A stretch of 37,588 bases of DNA from Candidatus Methanorudis spinitermitis (lineage in GTDB: Archaea; Methanobacteriota; Methanobacteria; Methanobacteriales; Methanobacteriaceae). Position 1 is the stretch's first letter; the number at the start of each line of letters is the position of its first letter. Made by a program: the position numbers and the translations under genes. The notes below the pieces were generated by a model. The model saw only the letters and a program-made list of their open reading frames with translations, did no database searches and had not been told where the DNA came from. The DNA is taken from the NCBI GenBank assembly GCA_031286225.1, contig JAITUQ010000012.1, positions 1 to 37,588 of the forward strand. Reading direction: 5' to 3'. Shown here piece after piece: positions 17,964 to 27,200 of the stretch.

Positions 17964-18725
17964 TTATTTTTCAATATCTTTAAATAATACCCAAATTTCA
18001 GGATATTTAGCTTGAACTGCATCATCAATTAATTTAGATGCTTCCTTGCTTATACTAAATTCAGGTTCTGTTTTTCTTAAATATCTAAATACAGCTGCTG
18101 ATTTTGCAGACCATAAAGTTATTCTTGGATTTTTCCCTATTATTTTAATAACCTCATCAATGCTTTGTTTTTCCCTTTCAGTTAAATTATCCTTAATATC
18201 TTCAGGAGTTTTTTCAAATTCTTGTGGAGTGTCTGGTGTTGTTTCAGTAGCTTTAGTTACTTTATCAACTTGATCTTTTTTATCTATAGCTTGAGTTGAT
18301 TCAGTTGAAGTTTTTATATCCTCTTTATCCAGAATTTTTTCTGTTTCTGAGATTGACTGACCAATTTCTTTAGTTATTTGAGAAGATTCATCTTGGCTTT
18401 TTGTTTCAATTTCATCCTCTATTAATTCAGATTTAGATGGTTTTTCAGTAGTTATTTCCGTTGATGTGGCTTTTAATTCCTTAATATCTATATTTTCAAT
18501 ATTTTTTGTGGATTGGGAAGTTTTAATATCTACTTTAGGTTTTGGTTCTTTTTTTTCCTTTTTTTCTTTAGATATTTCACTATCTTTATCTTCTTTTTCT
18601 TTATTTTTTGCTTTAAGCATATCTTCTAAAGTTAAAGAAGAATTTTCTTCAGATTCATCCTCAGAAGAAACTGGAATTAATGAATCTAAACCTCTTCCTA
18701 ATCCTGTTTTTTTCTTTTTTGTCAT
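17964..18725 (-). CDS. ParB-box protein lacking the ParB DNA-binding domain, probable ParA partner
   Basis: 253 aa. Residues 3-18 (KKKKTGLGRGLDSLIP) match the N-terminal box of chromosomal ParB/Spo0J, the peptide that docks on and stimulates ParA. Residues about 20-180 are a low-complexity linker rich in E, K, S, T and D, probably disordered. Residues about 181-253 form a compact helical domain (LTEREKQSIDEVIKII, TLWSAKSAAVFRYL, ISKEASKLIDDAVQAKYPEIW). The ParB nuclease-like CTPase core and helix-turn-helix are absent. The gene follows parA by 140 nt in the canonical parA-parB order, with an AGGGTAAGAT ribosome site. The C-terminal domain is the only candidate DNA-binding or dimerising part; I do not recognise it. 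Confidence 0.8.
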   Translation of the reverse strand: MTKKKKTGLGRGLDSLIPVSSEDESEENSSLTLEDMLKAKNKEKEDKDSEISKEKKEKKEPKPKVDIKTSQSTKNIENIDIKELKATSTEITTEKPSKSELIEDEIETKSQDESSQITKEIGQSISETEKILDKEDIKTSTESTQAIDKKDQVDKVTKATETTPDTPQEFEKTPEDIKDNLTEREKQSIDEVIKIIGKNPRITLWSAKSAAVFRYLRKTEPEFSISKEASKLIDDAVQAKYPEIWVLFKDIEK

Positions 18726-18865
18726 TATCTTACCCTTTTATAAATAAATCAGATTTATCAAAAATTCAATATAATTAATTCTTAATTAGTTTAGTGATTA
18801 ATTTCAGCTATATTTTTCTAAAAAAATAAGGTTTATATTAACAATCACTAAATATAAAACTATAT

Positions 18866-19654
18866 TTATTTACTTTTTAATCTTAAAAATTCTTCAGCTA
18901 ATTTTAAATATGATTTTGTTCCTATACTATCTTCATCATAAATAATACCAGGTTTACCATAACTTGGAGCTTCAGCTAATTTGATATTTCTAGGTATCAC
19001 AGTTTTAAAGATATATTCTTTATTTCCAAAATATTTTTTAAGTTCGGAATATACTTCTCGCCCTAATCGAGTTCTTGAATCATATAAAGTTAAAACTATG
19101 CCTTTTATTGGTGAAGGACTTTTTAATCTTTCTTCAACTAAATTTATAGTATTTATTAAATCAGCTACTCCCTCTAATGCATAATATTCAGATTGTATTG
19201 GAATTATTACGCTATCTGAAGCTACTAATCCATTAATTGTGATTATTCCTAAGGAAGGAGGAAGATCTATAAATATATAGTCAAAAAGATTTTTTACACT
19301 ACTTAATAATCCTTTTAAAACCATATGATACTTTGGTAATTTGCTTAGCTCAATTTCTAAACCACTTAATGAATTATTGCTTGGAAGAATAAATAAATTA
19401 TTATTTAACTTATTATTGTCTTTAACAGGTATTATAGCTTTTTTAACACTTATTTCACCACTTATGGCTGAGTAGACAGTGTTTTCAAGTTTTAATTTAT
19501 TAATACCAAAACTTGTAGTTAAATTAGCTTGTGGATCCATATCAACAATCAAAACCGATTTTCCCATTATAGCTAATGATGCTGACAGGTTTACGGCCGT
19601 TGTTGTTTTTCCACATCCTCCTTTTTGGTTCATTATTGCTATTGTTTCTCCCAT
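18866..19654 (-). CDS. parA: ParA/Soj-family partitioning ATPase
   Basis: 262 aa, standard for chromosomal Soj. The deviant Walker A motif KGGCGKTT spans residues 11-18 with the signature lysines K11 and K16; VDMDPQANLT is the A' motif and IFIDLPPSLG the Walker B. There is no N-terminal helix-turn-helix, so it is the short type that binds DNA nonspecifically in its ATP form. The C-terminus (TVIPRNIKLAEAPSYGKPGIIYD) is typical. A strong AAAGGAG ribosome site precedes the ATG. A ParB-box protein follows, and iterated 49-bp repeats lie 180-290 bp upstream. It probably acts in chromosome or origin positioning. Confidence 0.95.
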   Translation of the reverse strand: MGETIAIMNQKGGCGKTTTAVNLSASLAIMGKSVLIVDMDPQANLTTSFGINKLKLENTVYSAISGEISVKKAIIPVKDNNKLNNNLFILPSNNSLSGLEIELSKLPKYHMVLKGLLSSVKNLFDYIFIDLPPSLGIITINGLVASDSVIIPIQSEYYALEGVADLINTINLVEERLKSPSPIKGIVLTLYDSRTRLGREVYSELKKYFGNKEYIFKTVIPRNIKLAEAPSYGKPGIIYDEDSIGTKSYLKLAEEFLRLKSK

Positions 19655-20149
19655 TTTTTTTCTCCTTTAAATTTCTTGAAACATGGTTTTTATTAGATTA
19701 AAATGGGTTTTATTAATTTTTAATAAAAATATAAAGATTAACTATAAAAAATTTTTTTAATATTATTCTCAGGTTTAAATGAACTATTAAATTTTTATGA
19801 ATTTATGATTTTATTGTAAGTTAAAAATTATTTGTTATAACTTTTCATATCTAATTTATCAAAAATCACAAATAACTTAACTATTATAACTTTTCATTTC
19901 TAACTTATCAAGAATCACGAATAACTTAGTTATTATAACTTATTAGATGTAAAGATTAACTTAATAATTCTAAGTTATATTATCCAATTTTTCATTTATA
20001 AGTTTTTTGTTATAAATAAAAACTTAAATTTTATTTCTTAATATTTAAAAGTTATAAGTTATAAGTAATAAGAGTATTAGAAAAGAAAAATTTTAAAAAA
20101 AAGATGAAAAAATAGAATAAAAAAAAGTAAAAATGGAAATGAAAAGTTT
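19655..20149. other. parA upstream region
   Basis: This 495-nt gene-free stretch separates parA from the 3' end of trpB2, both on the minus strand. It contains the 49-bp iterons (listed separately) and the inverse motif AAGTTATAA at 20049-20064 (twice, overlapping in AAGTTATAAGTTATAAG) and TAAGTTATA near 19971. No ORF of note is present. Confidence 0.6.
19835..19947. repeat. 49-bp iterons upstream of parA, candidate centromere-like site
   Basis: Unit 1 is 19835-19883 and unit 2 is 19884-19932, identical at 43 of 49 positions. A partial third begins at 19933. Each starts TTATAACTT and contains TTATCA-AATCAC-AATAACTTA. The exact 49-bp period and the location directly upstream of parA fit a parS-like binding array or an autoregulatory operator. 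The inverse motif clusters about 100 bp further upstream. Confidence 0.75.
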
Positions 20150-21451
20150 TTAATCCCCAACAGACATTAAATCACCAGAAATAAAATTTTCATAGCCTTT
20201 CAAATCAAGTAATCCATGACCAGAGAAGTTCATCATAATTGTCTTTTCTTCTCCAGTTTCTTTACATTTTAAAGCTTCATCAATAGCTGCTTTTATTGCA
20301 TGAGTAGTTTCTGGAGCAGGAAGAACACCTTCAGATTTTGCAAAAAGAACTCCACATTTGAAAACATCTTCTTGAGAAGCTGATCTTGGTTCTATATATC
20401 CTTCATTAGCAAGTAATGAAACTTGAGGAGACATTCCATGATATCGAAGTCCTCCAGCATGGACAGAAGGAGCAATGAAATCATGCCCTAAGGTAAACAT
20501 TTTAAGCATTGGAGTAAACCCATTTGTATCTCCAAAATCATACTCATATTTTCCTTTGGTTAAAGTAGGACAGGAACTTGGTTCAACAGTAATAAATTGA
20601 CAATCAGAATTTCCTTTAAGCTTATCCTTCATAAATGGAAACATTGATCCTGAAAAGTTACTCCCTCCTCCAACACAGGCAATCATAACATCAGGTTCTT
20701 TTTCAATCATTTCAAACTGTTTTTTCAATTCAAGCCCAATAACAGTTTGATGCATCATTACATGATTTAAAACACTGCCTAAAGAGTAATAAACATTATC
20801 ATACTGTATTGCTTCTTCCATAGCTTCAGAAATAGCTATTCCAAGAGATCCAGGATGATCAGGACTTTCTCTTAAAACTTTTTTTCCATAATCTGTTTTT
20901 TCACTAGGTGAAGCATGAACTTCTCCATCATAAACTTCCATGATGACTTTTCTAAATGGTTTTTGGTCATATGAAACTTTAACCATGTAAATAGTACAAT
21001 CCATGCCCATTAAAGAACAGGCTAATGATAATGCAGTCCCCCATTGTCCTGCACCAGTTTCTGTTGTTAATCTTTCAATTCCATCCATTTTTGCATAATA
21101 TGCCTGAGCTATTGCACTATTTAATTTATGACTTCCAGTTGGAGAAAGGTCTTCTCTTTTGTAATAAATTTTTGCAGGTGTGTTCAACTTTTCTTCTAAA
21201 CCTTTAGCTCTGAACAATGGGCTTGGTCTTCCCATTCTTTGATATAAATCTCTAACAGGTTTTGGAATAGTTATATATCTATCTTGTGAGAATTCTTGCT
21301 CTAAGACTCCCTTAGAAAATACTTTAGATAGGTTTTCAATTTGTTCTTTCCCTTCACTATTCATTGGCATTGGTACTTCAGAAGGTAAGTCTGAGTTAAT
21401 ATTATACCATTTTTTTGGTACATCATCAGAAGATAATTCGATTTTATACAT
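20150..21451 (-). CDS. trpB2: Tryptophan synthase beta chain, TrpB2 type
   Basis: 433 aa, longer than TrpB1 and typical of the TrpB2 branch. It condenses indole (or a substitute) with serine using PLP. Lys109 in REDLSPTGSHKLN is the Schiff-base lysine, ETGAGQWG follows, and GGGSNFSG is the PLP phosphate loop. The N-terminal segment KKWYNINSDLP is TrpB2-specific. TrpB2 binds TrpA weakly or not at all and may recycle indole. No other trp gene is adjacent. The ATG follows GGTGA. TGTACA-type TRP boxes lie 219-234 bp upstream. Confidence 0.96.
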   Translation of the reverse strand: MYKIELSSDDVPKKWYNINSDLPSEVPMPMNSEGKEQIENLSKVFSKGVLEQEFSQDRYITIPKPVRDLYQRMGRPSPLFRAKGLEEKLNTPAKIYYKREDLSPTGSHKLNSAIAQAYYAKMDGIERLTTETGAGQWGTALSLACSLMGMDCTIYMVKVSYDQKPFRKVIMEVYDGEVHASPSEKTDYGKKVLRESPDHPGSLGIAISEAMEEAIQYDNVYYSLGSVLNHVMMHQTVIGLELKKQFEMIEKEPDVMIACVGGGSNFSGSMFPFMKDKLKGNSDCQFITVEPSSCPTLTKGKYEYDFGDTNGFTPMLKMFTLGHDFIAPSVHAGGLRYHGMSPQVSLLANEGYIEPRSASQEDVFKCGVLFAKSEGVLPAPETTHAIKAAIDEALKCKETGEEKTIMMNFSGHGLLDLKGYENFISGDLMSVGD

Positions 21452-21902
21452 AATTTCACCATATATTATAATACTATTAACTTAAAAATCATTTATTTGT
21501 CAGTTAATTAAAACTATGAAATAGCTACATTTTTTTTAAAAAAAAGCTAATAAAAAAGTTGCAATTTTTACATTCGAAAATGCAATATTTTGTTTTGATA
21601 ATCATAATATAACTTAAGTAAATAATTTTTTCAATTAAATATTGTAAAATGTAATATTTAAAGCTTTGTAGTACATAATTGTACATAATATTTTTCAAAT
21701 ATTAATAATTCTATTAAAATAGCTAACTAATACAATTTAGTATACACTAAATAAAGCAAAAACATGTAATTTTATACATAAAATTCAAGTGAAATTTTAT
21801 AAAGAAAATTTTAAAAAAAAAAGTTCTAAGATAAAATAAAATTCTACAGAAAAAATGTTCTAATAAAAATAAAGCAATAATAGAAAAAGTATTAGATAAT
21901 AA
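21452..21902. other. trpB2 upstream region
   Basis: This 451-nt gene-free stretch contains the TRP boxes at 21670-21685, a TATA-like CTTTAAATA (minus) at about 21655-21664, and the inverted repeat TTTAGT (21736-21741) / ACTAAA (21746-21751). A small minus-strand hairpin with a TTCG loop lies near 21570-21583. The implied trpB2 leader would be about 180 nt unless a closer promoter exists. Confidence 0.45.
21670..21685. promoter_or_regulatory. Tandem TRP-box-like sites for TrpY-type regulation of trpB2
   Basis: TGTACA lies at 21680-21685 and AGTACA at 21670-21675, exactly 10 bp apart, so on one face of the helix. In Methanothermobacter the repressor TrpY binds TGTACA boxes at the trp operon and trpB2. 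The sites sit next to a TATA-like element. TrpY itself is not in this window. Confidence 0.55.
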
Positions 21903-23429
21903 TTAGCTATCCTTTATCATTAAAATTTTATTTATAGAATTTAAAACAGCGTCAACACTTGCCATTATAACATCTTCACGAGTAGCTCGACCAGTAGCTT
22001 TGTTACCATGTTCATCAGAAGTTATTACAAAAACTTCAGCTAAAGCATCAGTTCCACCAGTAATTGCCTCAATATGATATTCTTCAAGTTCAATATTAGT
22101 AGTTCCTTTAACCAAATATTGAATAGCATTTAAAGCAGCATCAACAGGACCAACTCCAGTTTTAGAAGTTTCTTTTTCTTCATCTTCAATCAATAATTTC
22201 ACAGTAGCAGTGGAAGAAACTGATTCTCCAGACATTACAGAAAGGCCTAAAAGTTTAATAGATTCTTTTTTAGCCTGACCTAAAGCTGTAACAGCAATAG
22301 CTTTCAAGTCAGCATCTGTAACGCATTTTCCTTTATCACCTAATGTTTTTATTTGATCATAAACTGAACAAAATTGATCTTCATTCATTTCAATATCATA
22401 CTCATTCAATTTAGCTTTTAAAGCATTAGCTCCTGTGTGTTTTCCTAAAGCTATTTTTCTTGAATGTCCAACAATTTCAGGAGGAATTGGTTCATAAGTA
22501 GCTGCATTTTCAAGAACTCCATGAACATGAATTCCAGATTCATGAGCAAATGCATTTTCACCAACAATAGGTTTGTTCGGAGGCATTTTAATACCAGTTA
22601 TTCGAGAAACAAAATCAGAAAGGTTAAAAAGTTGAGTAGTGTCAACATCTAAATCAATCCCATAAGCTATAACTAAAGACATTATAAATTCTTCAAGAGA
22701 AGCATTTCCCCCTCTTTCTCCAATTCCATTTACAGTTAGATGAGCTTGCTTTGCACCAGCTTCGAATGCCATTAATGAGTTAGCTACAGCTAAACCAAAG
22801 TCGTTGTGAAAATGTACACTAATAGGTGATTTTAATTCTTCTTTTAAAGTAGCTATTAAAGTTTCAGCACTACTAGGAATTAAAATACCTACAGTATCTG
22901 GAACATTTATTAGATCTGCACCAGCATCTTCTGCAGCCTTAAAGATATCAATTAAATAATCTTGTTCTGTTCTTGTTGCATCTTCTGCAGAAAATTCAGT
23001 TGTTATTCCATGATCTTTAGCATATTCAATAGCTTCCACAGTCATATTTAAAATCTCTTCTTTAGACTTTTTCAGTTTATAATCTCTATGTAATGGAGAA
23101 GTACCGATAAAAGTGTGCATATATGTTAAATCACAATCAATTAAAGCATCAATATCATTTTTAATAACCCTAGATAATCCACACAAATTAGCATTTAATC
23201 CTAACTCTCTTATAAGCTTTGCAGAATTTTTTTCCCCTTCAGAAACAGCAGGAAATCCTAATTCAATTGTATCAACTCCAAGATTATCTAATTTCTGAGC
23301 TATTTGAATTTTCTCATCAGTAGTCAAAGCTACTCCTGGAGCCTGTTCACCATCACGAAGTGTGGTATCAAAAATTTTAATTGAATTTAAAATGTTTTTT
23401 TGCTTTTTTAAGTTGTTTACGTTATTCAT
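21903..23429 (-). CDS. leuA: 2-isopropylmalate synthase family (LeuA), or citramalate synthase
   Basis: 508 aa from the ATG at 23429, chosen because GGTG lies just upstream; a 5-codon longer TTG start is possible. DTTLRDGEQ (21-29) is the acetyl-CoA-condensing signature, HFHNDFG (about 210) binds the metal, and [14 protein letters not shown] follows. The last 120 residues form the LeuA allosteric domain ([14 protein letters not shown]). The enzyme joins acetyl-CoA to a 2-oxoacid, 2-oxoisovalerate for leucine or pyruvate for the citramalate route to isoleucine. The family includes LeuA, CimA and AksA; the regulatory domain favours LeuA or CimA over AksA. It is not in an operon here. Confidence 0.88.
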   Translation of the reverse strand: MNNVNNLKKQKNILNSIKIFDTTLRDGEQAPGVALTTDEKIQIAQKLDNLGVDTIELGFPAVSEGEKNSAKLIRELGLNANLCGLSRVIKNDIDALIDCDLTYMHTFIGTSPLHRDYKLKKSKEEILNMTVEAIEYAKDHGITTEFSAEDATRTEQDYLIDIFKAAEDAGADLINVPDTVGILIPSSAETLIATLKEELKSPISVHFHNDFGLAVANSLMAFEAGAKQAHLTVNGIGERGGNASLEEFIMSLVIAYGIDLDVDTTQLFNLSDFVSRITGIKMPPNKPIVGENAFAHESGIHVHGVLENAATYEPIPPEIVGHSRKIALGKHTGANALKAKLNEYDIEMNEDQFCSVYDQIKTLGDKGKCVTDADLKAIAVTALGQAKKESIKLLGLSVMSGESVSSTATVKLLIEDEEKETSKTGVGPVDAALNAIQYLVKGTTNIELEEYHIEAITGGTDALAEVFVITSDEHGNKATGRATREDVIMASVDAVLNSINKILMIKDS

Positions 23430-23912
23430 ATGCACAAACACCAAAAATTGATTAATGATATACTAATAAAAATAAAAAATAAAAACTAGGAATTGCTAAT
23501 TTCATAAAAATAATTTTATAGATAAAAAATATGTTCAATATAATATAAAAGTATTAAGATAAATATTTAAAAAAAGTATAAAAAAAGAGTGAATTAAAAA
23601 ATAAGTAGTTAAAATGTATAAAATATAGAAATATACCACTTAAGATGAAGTAATATCTAATAGAAAAAAATATTCTTATAGATTCAGCAATAGTTAATGT
23701 AGAAAATTTTCAAAAGAATGTGATGAAGAATCTTTTTATAAACAATAACTATTAGAATCTATTAAAAAAGTAAGTCATATGACAAAAATTAAATGAAAAT
23801 TATTAACAAATTGAAAAAAATAAGTAAAAAAATGATAAGATACTAACAAAAAACAAGTTTTAAAACAAAAAAATACAATTTATATGAAATTTAAAAACAA
23901 AAAAACATCACT
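23430..23912. other. leuA upstream region
   Basis: No gene is seen in these 483 nt. It contains a long imperfect inverted repeat at 23678-23762, listed separately. The rest is A/T rich. Confidence 0.5.
23678..23762 (-). promoter_or_regulatory. Long imperfect inverted repeat upstream of leuA
   Basis: ATAGATTC (23678-23685) pairs with GAATCTAT (23755-23762), and inside it TAGTTA (23691-23696) pairs with TAACTA (23746-23751). The palindrome GAAAATTTTC lies in the loop at 23702-23711. It sits 250-330 nt before leuA and could be an operator pair, a leader structure, or an isolated RNA. Confidence 0.35.
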
Positions 23913-24704
23913 CTATGAAACTCCAATAGTTAAGCTTAAAAAGTTTCTAATAGCTGGAGATAATCCTAATATAAAAATAGCTAATTTTAAAGTTTTTGAA
24001 ACAATATTATCCCCCATATATTTATCAATCAAATATAAAACAAAAGATATTACAATAATTTTAAGAGGAAACATAGTGATAGCTGTTCCAGTGAGATTAT
24101 AGATTGAATTTGGAATCACATGCTGTTCCCAATATCCATAAAAGTCGACAGCAACAAAAGTAGAGGAAGCATCAAAAAGATGAGCAGATAAAACATACAA
24201 ATTGATTTTATCCCTATATAAACTCCAAAATTTAGAAGATAGAATGAATATTAAAGTTGAGATTACCCATATAAGAATAACTTGAAAAATAACAACTAAA
24301 TTTACTGAAGGAATCATAAAATAATTTACAATAGCTAATATCAATCCAATGATAAATATTGTATATTTATAATCGAAATTGGTCTTTTTTTGAATTAAAA
24401 GTCCCATGAAAATAGCTAATATTGCAAGTCCTCCAACAATAAAGTAAATTCCAGGAGTTATTAAAAACCAGTTATATGGATAAATCCCATTATCAACAAG
24501 AGCTCTAATTCCAGAGCCTAAAAAAATAAAAGGAATTAAAGGGAATATTAAATCAATAGGATTTAAATCATAATATTTAAACATTTTAATGATAAAAAAA
24601 ATCATAACAACTAAAATAATCCCATAAACAAGAGTATTAAAGATAGTATAACCTGAAAAAAAATATCTTTGTAAAAAATCTAAAATAGCTATTTCAATTG
24701 TCAT
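23913..24704 (-). CDS. DUF63 family membrane protein
   Basis: 263 aa with 7-8 membrane segments. The run AHLFDASSTFVAVDFYG followed by YWEQHVIPN near residues 172-200 is the hallmark of archaeal DUF63 (PF01889) proteins. Polar and aromatic residues (D, H, E) cluster at the end of membrane helices, which suggests a membrane enzyme or transporter, but no function is established to my knowledge. It stands alone on the minus strand. Its upstream region contains a large tandem repeat. Confidence 0.85.
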   Translation of the reverse strand: MTIEIAILDFLQRYFFSGYTIFNTLVYGIILVVMIFFIIKMFKYYDLNPIDLIFPLIPFIFLGSGIRALVDNGIYPYNWFLITPGIYFIVGGLAILAIFMGLLIQKKTNFDYKYTIFIIGLILAIVNYFMIPSVNLVVIFQVILIWVISTLIFILSSKFWSLYRDKINLYVLSAHLFDASSTFVAVDFYGYWEQHVIPNSIYNLTGTAITMFPLKIIVISFVLYLIDKYMGDNIVSKTLKLAIFILGLSPAIRNFLSLTIGVS

Positions 24705-25927
24705 TTAAACACGAAAAATAATTTTAAGAACCTTTACTATTATTTACAAGATAAAATATTTATAGCTATCTAAAGATTAGCTAAAAAACTAAATACTATT
24801 GAAATAAATATTACATAATCACTGAAAATTATGAATTTATAAAAAATTTTAAAAATTATAATTTTAATAAAATATATAATAAAAATATAATATAAGTTAA
24901 TAAACAAACAAATTAGAGATACATGATAATACATGAAAAATAATAAAAATAGAAATTTTAAAAAATTAATAAAAGTTATAAAAAATAAAAATATTAATAT
25001 TACTAACAAAAAAATAAAAAATCTATAAAATATAAAAAATAAAAATCTAAAAAAAACTATAAATTATACAAAAAAACATGATACAAGTCAATTAATAAAT
25101 AAATCATAAATATTAATAATTTATAAAAAATAATACACTCAATAAAAACAATAAATAAATCATAAACATTAATAATTTATAAAAAATAACATACTTAATA
25201 AAAAATAAAAACCACAAAAAAAACTATAAATTATACAAAAAAACATGACACAAGCCAATTAATAAATAAATCATAAACATTAATAATTTATAAAAAATAA
25301 TACACTCAATAAAAACAATAAAAAATAATAAATATTAATAATTTATAAAAAATAACGTACTAAATAAAAACAATAAAAAATAAAAACATGAAAAAACTAT
25401 AAATTATATAAAAAAACATGATACAAGTTAATTAATAAATAAATTATAAACATTAATAATTTATAAAAAATAATACACTCAACAAAAACAATAAAAAATA
25501 AAAATCTAAAAAAACTATAAATTATACTAAAAAACATGATACAAGTTAATTAATAAATAAATTATAAATATTAATAATTTATAAAAAATAATACACTCAA
25601 TAAAAACAATAAAAAATGAAAAAAAGTAAATTAATGTAAAATATAATAAAAATAAGAATATATAAACAAAAAAAATAATATTAAATGTTTAGTAAAATTT
25701 AAAAAAATCATCTTAAAAAATATAATTAAAAAAATATCAAAACTAAATAATTTGTAAATTTTTATAAAATTAGTAAAATACCATGAATAAAATAAAATTA
25801 ATATCAATTATAAAAAACTTAAAATAATAAATAATTATTAAATTACTAAAATTTTATCTTTTAATAAACTTGATAATTATGATGATAAATATTAAAATAC
25901 TAAAAATATCATTAATAAAAAAACTAA
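24705..25927. other. 1.2-kb gene-free region with composite tandem repeats
   Basis: The region is over 85% A/T, the most extreme in the window. Open frames here are artefacts of low stop density and have no coding character. The central 0.56 kb is a tandem repeat, listed separately. The flanks (24705-25055 and 25618-25927) show no structure beyond A/T runs. Confidence 0.6.
25056..25617. repeat. Composite tandem repeat array (118-bp and 55-bp units)
   Basis: The long unit begins ACTATAAATTATA at 25056, 25224, 25396 and 25514, and contains AAAACATGATACAAGT, then AATTAATAAATAAAT, then the core ATTAATAATTTATAAAAAAT and ACACTCAA. The core recurs six times, at 25112, 25168, 25279, 25334, 25452 and 25570. 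Spacings of 56, 111, 55, 118 and 118 show a long-short-long-short-long-long order. Copies differ by a few substitutions, so the array is recent. It lies upstream of the DUF63 gene and downstream of the PHP gene. Confidence 0.9.
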
Positions 25928-26590
25928 CTAATATGTCCTATTAAACTTTTTATTAAAAACTTCTTTAGCTATGAGAAAATTTGAAGTTTTCTTACCTTTA
26001 GCAATTGTCTTTTTAAATCTAATTGCATCGATAATATTATCAATTGTAGGATCAGAATCGATGTCTCTAATTTCAGTATAAGAATCGCCAATTGAATCAA
26101 TGAAATGAGAATCACTAGCACCAATCTCAGCTAAGTTTTTTTTTCTAGCTAATGATCTAGATTTATAGTTTGAATAGCCAAAAATATATCTGGCATTTTT
26201 AACTTCAATTGCTTCAATGTTTAATTCAAATGGACTAAGACTAGAAAAAAGTCCATTTCTATAAAAAGAAAAAGGGTGAGGAATGATAGGAATTCCCCCA
26301 TTATCATAAATTTTATCAATTGTATCATCTGGTGTTAGACCTTTTGGAATATCCACATCAACACCAAATCCAATAATATGTCCTTGTGAAGAGCTAATTT
26401 CAATAGATGGAACAACAATAATATTTTTACTTTTTGCTTCAGCAATAGCTATTTTTGAACCTTTAGTAGTATTATGATCACTAATAGCAATTATATCTAA
26501 GCCAATAAATATAGCTTGATTTATAATATTTTTTGGTTTACTTCTTGAATCTCCAGAATAGCAACTATGAATATGTGAATCTAAGTTCAT
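25928..26590 (-). CDS. PHP-domain metal-dependent phosphoesterase
   Basis: 220 aa from the ATG at 26590; a 7-codon longer TTG start exists but the GCTGAT before the ATG looks like the ribosome site. Metal-binding motifs are in family order: DSHIHSCYSGDS (4-15), ISDHNTTKG, PSIEISSSQGHIIGFG, PHPF, and GASDSHF near the C-terminus. Stand-alone PHP proteins of this type hydrolyse phosphoesters such as nucleoside bisphosphates or act on oligonucleotide ends; the substrate here is unknown. It stands alone. Three copies of a dispersed repeat lie upstream. Confidence 0.88.
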   Translation of the reverse strand: MNLDSHIHSCYSGDSRSKPKNIINQAIFIGLDIIAISDHNTTKGSKIAIAEAKSKNIIVVPSIEISSSQGHIIGFGVDVDIPKGLTPDDTIDKIYDNGGIPIIPHPFSFYRNGLFSSLSPFELNIEAIEVKNARYIFGYSNYKSRSLARKKNLAEIGASDSHFIDSIGDSYTEIRDIDSDPTIDNIIDAIRFKKTIAKGKKTSNFLIAKEVFNKKFNRTY

Positions 26591-27200
26591 AATATCAGCT
26601 ACTGATAGCAAAATTGTTTCACTATCAACTTCTTATTTAAAATGATTATTAAGATTAAATAGTTAATAAAATTTATGAATTTTACAGTTGAAAATAACCT
26701 TTAATAAATACAAAAAAATTAATTCAACTATGATTATTACACTTGAAATCAACCTATAAAATATTGTATTGTTTATGAAATAAATTAAAAATTAAGTATA
26801 ATATTGTATTATGTATGTTTAGTATATTATGTATATTTTCACAAAATTCATTATTTTCTATACTAAATATGGTAATATGCCTATCACAATGATGTGGTGA
26901 ACAACTTTTTACACTAGAAAATAATCCCACATGAATCCAATATGAAAATCATTTAATAATAAAATAATTATACAGTTGAAATTGACCTATAAAACTATTG
27001 GTTAAAAAGTATTTATTGTAATAAATTAAAAATTTTACTAGTAAAAAATATCATTAAAAATATTTCCCAATAAATAAAAAATTATATTAATTATAATGTT
27101 ATTAGAACATGTTTTTTCTAATAAAAATTGCTTTTTTAGTAAAATTATTTTTCTAAAAAAGAGGATATAAAAAAAAGTTAAAAAATGAATTTTTTTCTAA
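26591..27200. other. Gene-free region between PHP and DUF1786 genes
   Basis: No gene is seen in these 610 nt. It carries a dispersed repeat (listed separately), local near-repeats of ATATTGTATT at about 26761 and 26802, and ATGTGG (26892-26897) facing CCACAT (26928-26933). Confidence 0.45.
26683..27040. repeat. Dispersed repeat TACAGTTGAAAT-ACCTATAAAA, three copies
   Basis: Copies start at 26683 (TACAGTTGAAAATAACCTTT), 26738 (TACACTTGAAATCAACCTAT) and 26971 (TACAGTTGAAATTGACCTAT). Copies 2 and 3 extend through TATTG and AATAAATTAAAAATT, about 57-65 nt each. Spacings of 55 and 233 bp are irregular, so it is not a CRISPR array. All lie upstream of the PHP gene. Confidence 0.6.

Noticed and set aside
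24770..25009. 79-codon open frame on the minus strand, rich in F, I, L and Y
   Set aside because: It lies in over 85% A/T DNA where the composition alone gives hydrophobic F/I/L/Y runs on one strand. No ribosome site or family resemblance is seen.
26683..27040. Repeat resembling CRISPR repeats of methanogens (GTTGAAAT)
   Set aside because: Only three copies, spacing 55 and 233 bp, diverged units and no cas gene in the window.
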